Source: Acanthornis magna
Taxonomy: Eukaryota; Chordata; Aves; Passeriformes; Acanthizidae
NCBI GenBank assembly: GCA_036785705.1
Contig: JAWUZG010001123.1
Location: 202,360 to 266,359, forward strand
Direction: 5' to 3'
Length of the DNA: 64,000 nucleotides
The notes under the pieces are model-generated. The model saw only the letters and a program-made list of their open reading frames with translations, ran no database searches and was not told where the DNA came from. The position numbers and the translations under genes were made by a program. Shown piece by piece: positions 31,001 to 42,805 of this stretch (position 1 is its first letter; every line of letters begins with the position of its first letter).

Positions 31001-31060
31001 GTTCCCCTGGGGGTCCCGGCGCCGCGCGGGGCTGGGCGGACCCCCCGTTCGCGGCCCCCG
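28023..31060. other. NCKAP1L 3' flank and NCKAP1L-PDE1B intergenic region
   Basis: C-rich 3' flank with ~35 bp repeats (GCGCAGAGCGACCCCCGTGA plus TCCAACCCCCGGACC) at 28030-28255. There is no canonical AATAAA; ACTAAA at about 28518 is the nearest weak candidate. A T-run lies near 28845-28870 and a TGAGTCA at about 28963, followed by C-rich DNA, a repeat at 29.48-29.82 kb, and a TATA-like ACATAAAGG at 30114-30122 followed by GATTAATATTCC. No gene is recognised. Confidence 0.6.
29480..29815. repeat. CCCAAAATNAGTTTGAGGACC minisatellite
   Basis: About 12 units of 26-28 bp carrying CCCAAAATSAG and TTGAGGACCCC. Confidence 0.85.
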
Positions 31061-31257
31061 CCCCCGGCTCCCCCCGCCCCGCCCCGCCCGCCGGTGCCGG
31101 TGCCGGTGCCGGCTCGGGGAAAGTTGCGGCGAGCCCCGGTCGGCGGAGGCAGAGCCGGTGGCGGCGGGGGACCCGGGCACGGCGACACCGGGGCACGGCG
31201 ACACGAGCGGCACCGGCGACACGAGCGGCACCGGCGACACCGGCCGAGCATCCCCCG
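31060..31257 (+). promoter_or_regulatory. PDE1B: Likely PDE1B CpG-island promoter and non-coding first exon
   Basis: Dense CpG with GGTGCCGGTGCCGGTGCCGG, and GGCACCGGCGACACGA repeats ending ATCCCCCG|GTAGGA, a good splice donor after 31257. It pairs with the acceptor GTGCCCAG before 31864, which opens the exon holding the PDE1B start codon. The 5' boundary of the exon is unknown. Confidence 0.45.
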
Positions 31258-31869
31258 GTAGGAGCGCGCAGCATCCCCGCTCCCCGCCGCCGCCCGCCGG
31301 CGCTGCCCATCCCGGCGCTGCCCATCCCCGCTCCTCCGCTCCCCGCTCTCCCCATCCCGGTCCTTCTCTCCCGTTTCCCCAGCCCCGTTCTCCGCTCTCC
31401 ACATTCCCGTTCTCCCTCTCCCGGTTCTCCCTCTCCCGGCTCTCCCATCCCGGCCCTCCCTCCCCGGCTCTCCCGTGCCGCTTCTCCGCTCCCGGCCCTC
31501 CCTCCCCGGCGCTCCCCTTCCCGGTTCTCCCCTGCCGGTGCTCCCACCCCCGGTGCCCGGATCCATCTTGGCTCCGGTGCTGCCTGCGCAGCCGCCGGCT
31601 ACCGGGAGGCGGGGGAGCACGGGCGGGGGGCGGCCGCCGGGGCTGCGGGCGCTACCGGGGGCCGCAGGAGGCACCGGCGCCGCCGGCTACCGGGGCCGGG
31701 GAGCCGCCGGGGCCGCGGGGGGCTCCGGGGTTACGGCTGCCGGAGCGCGGGAGGGACCGCGGCGGCCGCGGGAGGCACGGGGGGCTTCGGGAGGAGCGGG
31801 GGCTACGGGAGGCAGCGGCCGCGGTGCCGGCCCGGCCGGGGCTGAGCCGCGTTCCGGTGCCCAGGGGCG

Positions 31870-34800
31870 ATGGAGCCGCCGCGGAGCCTCCCGGGGCTGG
31901 AGCGGGAGCGCGGCGCGCTGGACGCGGCCGGAGGGTGCCAGTCCCCGCTGGACACCAAGGCCGTGCCCGGCAGGAAGGTCTGGGTCAAGCTGCGGGCGCT
32001 GTGAGTGACCCCCGGCCGCGGGACCCCCGAGCCCCCAGCCGAGACCCCCGAGCGGGACCCCCAAAGCGGGACACCCAAACCCCAGACCGGGACCCTCAAA
32101 CCCCAAACAGAGACCATTAAACCCCAACCTGAGACCCCCAAACCGGAACCCTTAAAGCCCAAATTGGGACCCCTCAAACCCCAAACCGCGACCCCTCAAA
32201 CCCCAACCGGGGACCCCTCAAACCCCAACCCGGGACCCCCAAACCACGACCCTGAGCCCACCTGAGGATCCCACCCCCCCAAACCCCGACACCCCACTTT
32301 GGCGACCCCCCCATCCTCCTCTAAGATCCCCCCACTGCCTCCACCCCAGGCAGGACCCCTGGGACTTTCGGCTGCCCCCCAGGGACCCCCGATGTGTCCC
32401 CAACCCCTTGGGACCCCTTTGTCCCCCTGAGTGCCCCCCGCCCCATTGCACCCCTTGGGGTGGGGACACAAGGACCACCCCGACTTGGGGGTCCCCCTGC
32501 CCCCGGCGTGGCAGCTCTCGGGGTGTCACCCTCCCCCTGGGTGTCACCGCGGGGTGTCAGAGGGTCCGGAGTGTCCCCAAGGCTGTGGGGGCAGCGCAGG
32601 TGCCGCAGGTGCCACCCCCTTGTCCCCGGTCCCCTCGGGGGGGCTGCCGGGGGGTGCCACCCCCTCACCTGTGTCGCTGGGAGCTCACGTGTCTCCGCGC
32701 CCACCTGCGGCACGTGCGGCGCGTGGGGGGGTCCCGGCGGGGCGGGGGCGGCCGAGGGGGCACCACGTGCGTGGGGACACGCGTGGGGACACGTGTGGGA
32801 CACGGGGGGGGGACACGCGGGGCCGGGGGCCCGTGTCGCACACGCGTGTGACACACCTGGGCCGCGTGTGGCACACCTGAGCGTGCGAGGGGACACGCGA
32901 GGGGACACACGCGTGTGCAGGGGGGGCGCGACACTACGGGGGTGTCACACGCGTGTGCCAGGCGGGTGGGAGCACCCCTGGGTGGGCGCGGGGGTGGCAC
33001 ACGCGTGTCCCCACGTGAGCGCACGTGTCACTCCCGCAGGTGGGTGAACGTGTGTCCCCAAAGCGGGGGCGGTCCCCTCCCGAGCCCCCCCGGTGTCCCC
33101 CCACATTCTGGGGGTTGGTGGCAGGTCCCCGGAGGGTCCGGGGGGCACAGCACCTGTGGGTGACAATCGCGGGGGGTCTGAGACCACTCTGTCACCCACG
33201 GGGTGGCCCTGGGGACACTGGGGTCACTCGGGAGGCTGTGTCCTCCCCATGGCAAGGGGCACGGGGGCCGTGGGGGGGACAGGTGGCCCTGGGGGGTGAC
33301 AGCTGGCAGCATGGCACAGCTCGACCCTCGTCCGTTGTCCCCACGAGTGACACAAGGGTCCCCCGCGGCCGTGTCACCAAGGGTGAGGGCCCTGGGGGTG
33401 GCTGTCCCCAGGGTGGGGGTCCCTGAGGGTCCCCCAGGGGGTGGCCGGGCACGGGAAGGTGACAATCGCCTTCCCCAAGGTCACAGCAGCGCTCGTGACG
33501 TCTGTGGCCCCCCCCCCCCGCTCCCCCCGGCCCCCCTCGCTGTCACCGTCACTGTCGCCGTGACCGGGGGACGTGGTGGCCCCTCCCCACCGAGCGGCTC
33601 CGGTCACCGCGGCGGCCACACGAGTGTCCTTGCGCTGGCACGTGCTGGGCCGGATGGCAGCGCCCGTGTCCCCACACTGTCGCCACCCTGTGTCCCCCCG
33701 CTGCCATCTCGTGCCACCTGTGCCATCCCGTGCCGCTCGGTGCCACCTGTAACCCTCCTGTGCCACCTGTGCCACCCCATGCCACAGTGCCCCCTGTCCC
33801 CACTCCGGGGGCTGTCCCCTCTATCCGGGGGGAATTCAATGCCACCCTGTCCCCCCACCCCGGGGCTGTCCCCTCTGTCCCTGGGGATCTCTCACACCCT
33901 GTCCCCATCCCCCAGGGGTGTCCCCACTGTCCCTGGGCATTTCTCACATCCTGTCCCCTCCCCCGGGGCTGTCCCCACTGTCCCTGGGGATCTCTCCCAT
34001 CCTGTCCCCATTCCTTGTGGGCTGTGCTGTCCCGGGGGAGTCAATGCCACCCTGTCCCCACCCCCGGGGGTGTCCCCGCTGTCCCTTGGGATCTCTCCCA
34101 TCCTGTCCCCATCCCGTGTGGGCTGTGCTGTCCCGGGGGAGGGTCAATGCCACCCTGTCCCCACTGTCCCTGGGGATCTCTCACACCCTGTCCCCGCTGT
34201 CCCTGGGGATCTCTCACACCCTGTCCCCGCTGTCCCTGGGGACCTCTCCCATCCTGTCCCCATCCCTTGTGGGCTGTGCTGTCCCGGGGGAGTCAATGCC
34301 ACCCTGTCCCCTCACCCCGGGGGCTGTCCCGCTGTGTCGCTGGGGATCTCTCACACCCTGTCCCCCCCCCCGGGGGCTGTCCCCTTTCCCGGGGGTCCCC
34401 GCCGTGTCCCCCCGGCCCGCAGGCTGCGGTACCTGGTGAAGCAGCTGGAGACGGGCGAGGTGAACGTGGAGGAGCTGAAGCGCAATTTGGAATACGCGGC
34501 GTCGCTGCTCGAGGCCGTTTACATCGACGAGACCAGGTGGGGAGGGGACACCGGAGGGGACAGCGGCGTCCCCGCGGGGTGACCCGCGCGCTGAGTGTCG
34601 CCTCGGCCCTCAGGCAGGTGCTGGACACGGAGGATGAGCTGCGGGAGATGGGCTCGGACGCGGCCGTGCCCTCCGAGGTGCGGGACTGGCTGGCGGCCAC
34701 CTTCACGCAGCAGGCGAGGGCCAAGGGGCGCCGGGCCGAGGAGAAACCCAAATTCCGCAGCATCGTGCACGCCGTGCAGGCCGGGATCTTCGTGGAGAGG

Positions 34801-37800
34801 TGGGAGAGGGGAAATGGGGGTGGGAGAGGGAAAAATGGGGGTGGGAGAGGGGAAAATGGGGGGGGGAGAGGGGAAATGGGGGTGGGAATGAGGAGAGGGG
34901 AAAATGGGAGTGGGAGAGGGGAAAAATGGGGATGGGGAATGGGGAGAGCGGAAAAATGGGGGGTGGGAAAAGGGAGAGGGGAAAAATGGGGGTGGGAATG
35001 AGAAGAGGGAAAAAACGGGGGGTGGGGAACGGGGAGAGGGGAAAATGGGGGGGAATGGGGAGAGGGAAAAACGAGGGTAGGAAATCGGGAGAGGGAAAAA
35101 TGGGGGGGGGGAAATGGGGACAGGGACCCCCCAAGCAGTGCACAGGGGAGACACGGCAGGGACAGAGCTCAAGGGGGCCCTGAGAATGGGGGGGGGGGGT
35201 GACCTGAATCCAGGGGGGTCCCCAGAACCCCAGGGGCTGTCCCCAGAAGTCAGGAGGGTCCCCAGAAGCCAGGCACTGTCCCCACGTCCAGGGGGGGACA
35301 TCACCTGGGTGTGTCCCCAGTGCCCAGTGGGTCCCCAGGTGTGTCCCCAAGACCTCAGGGAGTCCCCAGGTGTGTTCCCAAGCCCCCAGGGGGTCCCCAG
35401 GTGTATCCCCAAGCCCCCAGGGGGTCCCCGCGGTGCCCCCCAGCCCCCCCAGCCCTGTCTCCCCCCCAGGATGTTCCGCCGGATGTACACAGCCGTGGGC
35501 CCGAGCTACTCCTCCTCCGTCCTTAACTGTCTGAAGGTACTGGGGCACCCCAAAAACCCCGGGGGGCTGCTGGGGGTCACTGGGAGTCACTGGGAATGGC
35601 TGGGAATGGCAGGGCTGGGCTTTCCCTGGAATTGTTGGGTGTCCCTGGGAGTGTCTGGATACCCTCCGGACACCTCTGGGCACTACTGGACATCACTGGG
35701 AGTCACTGGGAATCATCACTGGGAATTGTGGAGTTCGCTGGGCGTCCCTGGGAAGTCACTTGGCACCTCTGGGCATCCTTGGCTTTACTGGGGTTTTACT
35801 GGACATCACTGGGAGCTGCTGGGCGTCCCTGGAATCCCCGGCCACCCCTGGGATTCCCGGCCACCCCTGGAGTTCCTGGCCACCCCTGGAATTCCTGGCC
35901 ACCCCTGGGACTCCCGGCCACCCGCCGTGTCCCCATGTCCCCGCAGGGGCTGGACCAGTGGTGCTTTGACGTGTTCTCGCTGCACCGCGCGGCCGAGGAG
36001 CACTCGCTGCGCACGGTGGTGTTCGAGCTCTTCACCCGCCACAACCTCAACAGCCGCTTCAAGGTGTGCCCCGACCCCAAAATCCCCCGAAACCGCCCCA
36101 AAATCCCCCCCAGAACCATCAATAGCTGCTTCAAGGTGTGCCCCAACCCTAAAATCCCCCAAAACTGCCCCAAAATCCTCCCAGAACCTTCAACAGCTGC
36201 TTCAAGGTGAGTCCTGACCCAAAAATCCCCCAAAACTGCCCCAAAATCCTCCCCGGCACCATCAACACCCACTTCAAGGTTTGCACAGGACCCCAAAATT
36301 CCCCAAAACTGCCCCAAAATCCTCCCCGGCACCATCAACAGCAGCTTCAAGCTGTGCCCCGACCCTAAAATCCCCCGGAACTGCCCCAAAATCCCCCCAG
36401 CACCATCAACACCCACTTCAAGGTGTGCACAGGACCCCAAAATCCCCCAAAACAACCCCAGAACCCTCAACAGCTGCTTCGAGGTGTCCAAGGGACCCCA
36501 AAATCCCCCAAAATCCCCCACAGTGCCATCAACAGCCACTTCAAGGTTTTCACAGGACCCCAAAATCCCACAAAACTGCCCTAAACCCGCCCCAAAACAC
36601 CCCTGGAACCCTCCCCAGGAACCCCAAATCCCCCCAAAACCACCCCCGGACCCCCAAGCTTTTCCCCCAGGACCCCCCCAGGTCTGCCCCACCCTCGTGA
36701 CCCCCACTCCCCATTCCCAGATCCCCGGCGCGTTCCTGACATCGCTGCTGGAGGCGCTGGAGTCGGGCTACGGAAAGTTCCGGAATCCCTACCACAATCA
36801 GGTGCACGCGGCCGATGTCACCCAGACCGTGCACTGCTTCCTGCTGCGCACCGGCATGCTGGTACGGGGACAGGGGACACGGCTGTCCCCAAGGGTGGCA
36901 CTGGGGGGGTCCCTGAGCCTGGGGATGCTCCAGGGGGTGCTCATTGCCGTGGGAATGTCACCAAGTGATGGGGGACAGGGTGGCAGGTGGCATGGGGGAC
37001 AGGCGGCCACGCACGGGGTGGCACATGCACGTGCCCCAGTGTCACTGCGCAGTCAGGTGACACCTGACGCACGTGTGCCCTGTTGTCCCCACACGGCTGT
37101 CACATGGGGGGTGGCAGCTGGTGCACATTTGTGCCCCATTGTCCCCACATGGCTGTCACATGGGGGGTGGCACCTGGTGCACGTTTGTGCCCCATTGTCC
37201 CCACATGGCTGTCACATGGGGGGTGGCACCTGGCGCAAGTTTGTGCCCCATTGTCACCACATGGCTGTCCCAGCACGCGCACACCCGGGGCGTGTCCCAC
37301 CTGTGGCTGTGACAGCCCCCCGCGGGGTGGCCCTGTCCCTGTCCCCGTCCCTGTCCCTGTCCCTGACACGCTGTCCCCAGCACTGCCTGTCCGAGATCGA
37401 GCTCCTGGCCATCGTCTTCGCCGCCGCCATCCACGACTTCGAGCACACGGGGACAACCAACAGCTTCCACATCCAGACCAAGTGAGGGCACGGGTGACAC
37501 GGGGGGCACAGCATGGCACAGCATGGCACAGCATAGGTGGCACAGCATGGCACAGCATGGCACAGCATGAGTGGCACAGCAAAGCACAGGTGGCACAGAA
37601 TGGCGTGGGTGACACAGCAGATGTGGCACAGCATGGCACAGGTGGCACAGAATGGCATGGTACAGGTGGCACAGCATGAGTGGCACAGCAAAGCACAGGT
37701 GGTACAGAATGGCATGGGTGACAACAGATGTGGCACAGCATGGCACAGGTGGCACAGAATGGCGTGGGTGACACAGTAGATGTGGCACAGCATGTCACAG

Positions 37801-39633
37801 CACAGGTGGCACAGAGCAGGTGGCACGGCATGGCATGGGTGGCACAGAATGACATGGCACAAGTGGCACAACACGGCACAGGTGGCACAGCATGAGTGGC
37901 ACAGCATGGCACAGGTGGCACAGAATGGCGTGGGTGACACAGCAGATGTGGCACAGCATGGCACAGCATGGCACGGCCCAGGTGGCACAGCGCAGGTGAC
38001 ACGGCATGGCACGGGTGGCACAGCGCAGGTGACACGGCATGGCACGGGTGGCACAGCATGTCCCAAGCAGGGCTGTGGACCTGTCCTGGGCACACTGCGG
38101 GGCACCCTGGGGACACCTGGGGTCACCTGTACAGCTGTGACACAGCCGTGCTGCCACCCTGGGGCTGTCCCTCGCCCCGGGGGTGGCTCGGCCGCCCGTC
38201 CCCATGCCCGCTGTCCCCTGTCGCCGTGTCCCCAGGTCGGACACCGCCATCCTGTACAACGACCGCTCGGTGCTGGAGAATCACCACATCAGCGCCGTGT
38301 TCCGCCTGATGCAGGACGAGGAGCTCAACATCTTCGTCAACCTCACCAAGGACGAGTTCGCGTAAGGTCCCCGCCCTGTCCCCGCGCTGTCCCCGCGCTG
38401 TCCCCGGTCGGCCCTGACGCCGTGTCCCCCCCGGCAGGGAGCTGCGGGCGCTGGTCATCGAGATGGTCCTGGCCACCGACATGTCCTGCCACTTCCAGCA
38501 GGTCAAGTCCATGAAGACGGCGCTGCAGCAGCTGGAGAGGTGGGCGGGGGCCGCGGGGGGGTGGCGGGGTGGCTCTGGGGACAATCCGAGCACCCGGGTG
38601 CTGTCCCCAGGCTGGACAAGTCCAAGGTGCTGTCGCTGCTGCTGCACGCGGCCGACATCAGCCACCCCACCAAGCAGTGGTCAGTGCACAGCCGCTGGAC
38701 CAAGGCTCTCATGGAGGAGTTCTTCCGGCAGGTAGGGCCGGGGCCGGGCGGGGGGGCGCGGGGGACACCCCGTGGGGACACCACGCCTGTCCCTTGCCTT
38801 GCCAGGGGGACAAGGAGGCCGAGCTGGGGCTGCCCTTCTCGCCCCTCTGCGACCGCACCTCCACGCTGGTGGCCCAGTCGCAGATCGGTGAGTGCGGGGG
38901 GGGGGGGCTTCCTGTCCCTGTCCTGTCCCCACGCTGTCCCCAGTGTGTCCCCAGCCACGCCGTGTCCCCTCCCGTCCCCAGGGTTCATCGACTTCATCGT
39001 GGAGCCGACGTTCTCGGTGCTCACCGACGTGGCCGAGAAGTTGGTGACGCCGATGGCCGAGGACGGCTCCAAGGCCAAGGGCAACCCCGCGGCCACCCAG
39101 CAGCCCAGGTGGGCTTCCCTGTCCCCGAGTTTCGGGCCCTGTGGTGGCGGTGGTGGCCCTGCCCCGCCTCCAGCTGTCCCCGTTGTCCCCCAGCTCGCAG
39201 TGGCGGCAGCCGTCCCTGGATGAGCACCTGGAGCTGGGGGACGTCAAAGCCGACCTGGCCGGGTTCCGCTCCACCTGGACCAAGCACATCCAGGAGAACA
39301 AGCAGAAGTGGAAGGAGAGGGCGGCCAGCGGTAGGGGACGGCCACCAGGGCCACCAGGGCCACCGGGGAGGGGCGGGGGACCATCGCGAACCGCGCAGGG
39401 CCAGCTCTGTCCGAGCGTCCCCGCGCGGGGAGGTGGCTCGAGCACGGCGCGGGTGGCCCCGGACCGTGCGGGTGGGTGGCCCGGGAGGGGACACAGATTC
39501 CGGGGTGTCGCCGGTGACCCCCGGCCCCGTGTCGCCCCCAGGTATCACCAACCAGGCGTCCATCGACGAGCTGTCGCCGTGCGAGGAGCCCGCGGCCGCC
39601 AGTCCCCACAGGGAGAACGGGGACGTGGAATAG
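31870..39633 (+). CDS. PDE1B: Calmodulin-dependent 3',5'-cyclic nucleotide phosphodiesterase 1B
   Basis: Hydrolyses cAMP and cGMP when activated by Ca2+/calmodulin; cytosolic, prominent in brain and myeloid cells. Coding exons: 31870-32000, 34423-34536, 34614-34799, 35470-35536, 35947-36063, 36721-36861, 37381-37481, 38236-38361, 38438-38539, 38611-38731, 38806-38887, 38982-39108, 39194-39330, 39542-39633. All phases join, giving 547 residues (about 536 in human). The N-terminus (MEPPRSLPGLERERG, then KVWVKLRALLRYLVKQLE) is the calmodulin-binding region. RDWLAATFTQQARAKGRRAE follows. The HD-type catalytic domain has metal-site histidines in PYHNQVHAADV, AIHDFEHTGTTN and LHAADISHPTKQW, and the C-terminus retains SIDELSPCEE. 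The start is the first ATG after the exon-2 acceptor, in context GCGATGG. PDE1A and PDE1C are excluded by the N- and C-terminal peptides and the neighbours. Confidence 0.97.
33780..34390. repeat. Minisatellite in PDE1B intron 1
   Basis: Units of CTGTCCCTGGGGATCTCTCA plus CACCCTGTCCCC, with a longer higher-order block containing TTGTGGGCTGTGCTGTCCCG and GGGGGAGTCAATGCCACCCT. Confidence 0.85.
34800..35115. repeat. Purine-rich minisatellite in PDE1B intron 3
   Basis: Units of GGGAGAGGGGAAAAATGGGG plus GTGGGAATG; near-pure purine on the coding strand. Confidence 0.9.
36064..36550 (+). repeat. Minisatellite derived from the end of PDE1B exon 5 plus its splice donor
   Basis: Exon 5 ends CTCAACAGCCGCTTCAAG (36063) then gtgtgccccgacc. 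Seven degenerate copies of exon end plus intron start follow in tandem, with exon-like ends at 36135, 36206, 36278, 36351, 36422, 36483 and 36545 (spacing 61-73 bp). Six of seven keep GT directly after AAG or GAG; the copy ending 36351 reads AAGCTGTG. Most copies are preceded by a C-rich CAG or GGC acceptor-like string. Confidence 0.9.
37060..37265. repeat. ~60 bp tandem repeat in PDE1B intron 6
   Basis: Four copies carrying TTGTCCCCACATGGCTGTCA plus CATGGGGGGTGGCACCTGGT and TTGTGCCCCA. Confidence 0.9.
37500..38065. repeat. GGTGGCACAGAATGGC minisatellite in PDE1B intron 7
   Basis: Degenerate GTGGCACAGCATGGCACAGG units, with larger ~140 bp blocks marked by GGTGACACAGCAGATGTGGC or close variants. 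Confidence 0.9.
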
Positions 39634-40157
39634 CGGCGGGAGGAGCGAGGTGGGCGCGGGCGGGGCGGGGACAGCGCCAGGGGGCGGGGACACGGCGGTG
39701 ACTGTCCCCTCCCGACAGGTCCTTGTCCGGCCGAGTGACACCGTCTCGTCCAAAGTCGTCGATGCCATCGAATTCAGCACCATTTGTAGGGCAGGAGCCC
39801 CGGGGACCGGGCTCGGATCGGTGTCACCCCCGTGCCAGGCTCGGTGTCACCTCTGTGCCAGGAGCCCCCCGGGCTGTCCCCCCCGGGCTGTCCCCCCCGC
39901 CCGGTCGCCGGTGCCACCGGTCCCTCACTGCCACCCCCGGCCCCCCCGCCGGGCTCGGTCCTTAGGGATTTTTAAAAACGCTTTTCCCGCCCCGCCGGGC
40001 GCTCGGGACGGGCTGGGACGGGGGTGGTGGCACTGGGGACAGCCAGGTGGGACACGCTGTCACCCCGAGGGCCACCGCAATGTGCCCGCGGGGTCCGGCT
40101 GGTGACACCGTGAGGGTGTCCCTGTCCTCGTCCCCATCCCGACCCGAGCACCCCAGC

Positions 40158-40158
40158 C

Positions 40159-40230
<72 letters not shown>
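40158..40230. repeat. (GGGACA)n microsatellite
   Basis: About twelve uninterrupted GGGACA hexamers. Confidence 0.95.
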
Positions 40231-40409
40231 TGTCCCCGCGGGGTCCTGCCCGGCGCGGCGCGGGCGGGGCTGGGGACAGCGAGCGGTGGGGATAGGGACA
40301 GATCCCGTTCCGGTGTCCCCCGGCCCCGCGACTCTCCCAGCGTCGCTGCCTCCAGTCCCCGCCGGCTCCAGCGCGTCCCTGGAATGTCCCCGCTTCCCAC
40401 AAGTCCTGC

Positions 40410-41375
40410 GACATCCCGGGAATGCTCGGGAATGCTCGGGATTGCTCGGGAATTCTCAGGAATGCTCGGGAATGACCGGGATTGCTCGGGAATTCTCAGG
40501 AATGCTCGGGAATGACCGGGATTGCTCGGGAATGCTCGGGAATCCCGGCTCCAGGATCCTGGCTCCAGCGAGCCGCGGGAATCCCGGAATGTTTGGGGCA
40601 TCCTGGGAACTTTGGAGCATTCCAGAATGTTCAGAGCATCCTCCAGCTGAGTGCCTTGGGAACCCGCCAGCATCCCGCTGGTGTGCCTGGAGCATCCTCT
40701 GGCAGCACCCCGGATCCCTCAGGCTTCGGGAACCCTCCGGCCTTGGGAATCCTCCGGAATCCTGGATCCGGTGGGCCTGGAGCATCCTCCGGCAGCATCC
40801 CGGATCCCTCGAGCCTCGGGAATCCTCTGGAATCCTGGATCCGGTGTGTCTCGGACATCCTCCAGCATCCCGGATCCAGCCTTGGGAATCCTCCAGATTC
40901 CTGGATCCGGGGTTCCCTGAGCATTCCCTGACATCCTGGATCCATCAGGCCTTGGGAATCCTGCGGGATCCTGGATCCAGGTGTTCCTCCGACATCCCGG
41001 GAATGCCTTGAGCACCCTCTGGCCTCCTCCCGGCGTGTGTGGAGCACCCCCTGGCACCCCGGAAAGGCTCGGGAATGCCCTGAACCCCGGGAGTGCCTCT
41101 GGAATGTTCGGGAATGCCCCGAGAACGCCTCAGGAACGTTCGGGAATGCCCTGAACCCCGGGAGTGCCTCTGGAATATTCGGGAATGCCCCAGGAGTGCC
41201 CCGGGAATGTTCGGGAATGTCCCGGGAATGCCCTGAACCCCGGGAATGCCCCAGGAATGTTAGGGAATGTCCCCGGAATTTTCGGGAATATTTGGGAATG
41301 TCCCAGGAATTTTCGGGAATGTTCGGGAATGCCCCGGGAGTGCCCCAGGAACATTCGGGAATGTCCCGGGAATGT
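40410..41375. repeat. GGGAATGYTCGGGAATG and GGAATCCTCYGGAATCC arrays
   Basis: Two or three related arrays: GGGAATGCTCGGGAATGACC at about 40410-40545, CCTCCGGAATCCTGGATCCG at about 40720-40960, and GTTCGGGAATGTCCCGGGAA at about 41070-41370. Confidence 0.85.
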
Positions 41376-41937
41376 CCCGACCCCGCTCCGGCTCCGGCCC
41401 CGGCTCCGTGCCCCCCACCCCGTGTTTGTATTTTTCTACCCCGTGTCCCCCCCGTGTCCCCTCCGTGTCCCCCCCTCGGTCACCGCTGGCAGAGCTCCAC
41501 CTCGCCCCTCCCCCCCCGCATGTGTCCCCCTCGCGCCGCCGCTAACGAGCAATTAATTAATTAATGAGTTAATTAATAAACGCTGCCGCCACCACGGCTA
41601 AGCTCCGGGCACTGGGGGGGGGGGGGGTGTGGGACCCCCGGGGTCACCCCCGAGGCCGAGGGGACACTGCCATGGCTTGGGGACAGCTGGGGGGGACCCC
41701 GGGGGGGCTGAACCCGGGGGTGGGCGCGGTCCCCCGGCACCCAAAGGGGAGTCCCGGACCCCTCCCGGGACACCCAAAAGGGGGTCGCGACCCCCTCCCA
41801 ATACCCAAAAGGGGGGTCATGACCCCCACCCCGGCACCCAAGAGGGGATTTGGACCCCCCCAAGCACCCAAAGGGGTCCCTTTTGTGCCCCCCGCCCCGG
41901 CGCGGCCCAAGGACGAGGCGGGGGGGGAAAGGATCCC

Positions 41938-41943
41938 TTTAAT
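41938..41943 (-). terminator. PPP1R1A: Candidate PPP1R1A poly(A) signal (ATTAAA)
   Basis: On the minus strand CCGGAATTAAAGGGATCC contains ATTAAA, the common variant signal, about 870 bp past the stop. No canonical AATAAA lies between on this strand. Confidence 0.4.
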
Positions 41944-42805
41944 TCCGGCTGAGGGGGGGTCTCCGCGCCCCCCCGCGTCCGTGTCCCCCTCCCCCCGTGT
42001 CCGTGTGCACGCGCGTGTCCCTGTCCCCTCCCCATGTCCCCTCCCCGTGTTCGTGTCCCCTCCCCGTGTCTGCGTGTCCAGGTGTCCCCCCAGGTGTGTA
42101 CAGGTGGGGGGGTGACACCTGGAGGGGGGGCCCAGGGGACACCCCAAGGGTGTCAGTGAGCAGGGGGGTCGTCTGCTCCGTGTCCCCAGTGTCACCTGTC
42201 CTGGGGACCCTGGGGGGTGGCAGTGATGGGGGGGGTCTGCTCAGTGTCCCCAGTGTCACCTGCCCTGAGGTCCCCAAGGGGAGGGGACAGCCCTGGCGTT
42301 GTCCCCAGACCCCCCCGGCGGGGACCTGCCCATGGCAGTTAAAAAAAAAAAACCAAAATAATTCTGGGCAGCCCCAAAATCTTAGAAAATGGAATAAAAA
42401 AATCTCCGCTGGCATCCGGCTCCGCGGCCACACCTGGGGACAAGGGACAGCGCTGGGGACCCGCGGCGGGGGACACCTCCTGACCCTGCCCTGTCCCAGC
42501 AAGGCCACCCTGCCCCTGTCACTGTCCCCGTCCCTGGGCGGTGGCCGGGAGGGTCCCAGTGGTGCCCCAGTGACATCCCGGTGTCCCAGTACCGTGTCCC
42601 AGTGTCCCTCAACTGCCCCAGTGCCTCCCCCAGTGTCCCAGTGAAGTGTCCCAATGCCACCCTAGAGCCCCAGTACCCTGCCCCAGTGACACCCCAGTGC
42701 CCCCCACTGCCCCAACCCCGTGTCCCACTGCCCTAGCCCGGTGTCCCAGTGCCTGCAGCACCCCGGCCCAGTGTCCCCAGTGTCCCCAGTGTCCCCAGGC
42801 CGTAC

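Larger units (their letters stand above)
39634..41580 (+). other. PDE1B: PDE1B 3' flank/possible 3' UTR, with AATAAA at 41575
   Basis: After the stop, GAGCGAG|GTGGGC and CTCCCGACAG|GTCCTTG (39720) could bound a 3' UTR intron. The following 39720-39785 is unique, non-repetitive sequence. Then come a GGGACA hexamer array, a GGGAATGCTC-type minisatellite, and an A/T-rich patch with AATAAA at 41575-41580. This is the first canonical plus-strand poly(A) signal after PDE1B, but a UTR of nearly 2 kb is only an inference. Confidence 0.35.

Noticed and set aside
36064..36550. Possible extra coding exons of PDE1B
   Set aside because: The exon-like copies lack coding potential consistent with phosphodiesterases, and the 36063-36721 junction alone gives the conserved, in-phase protein.
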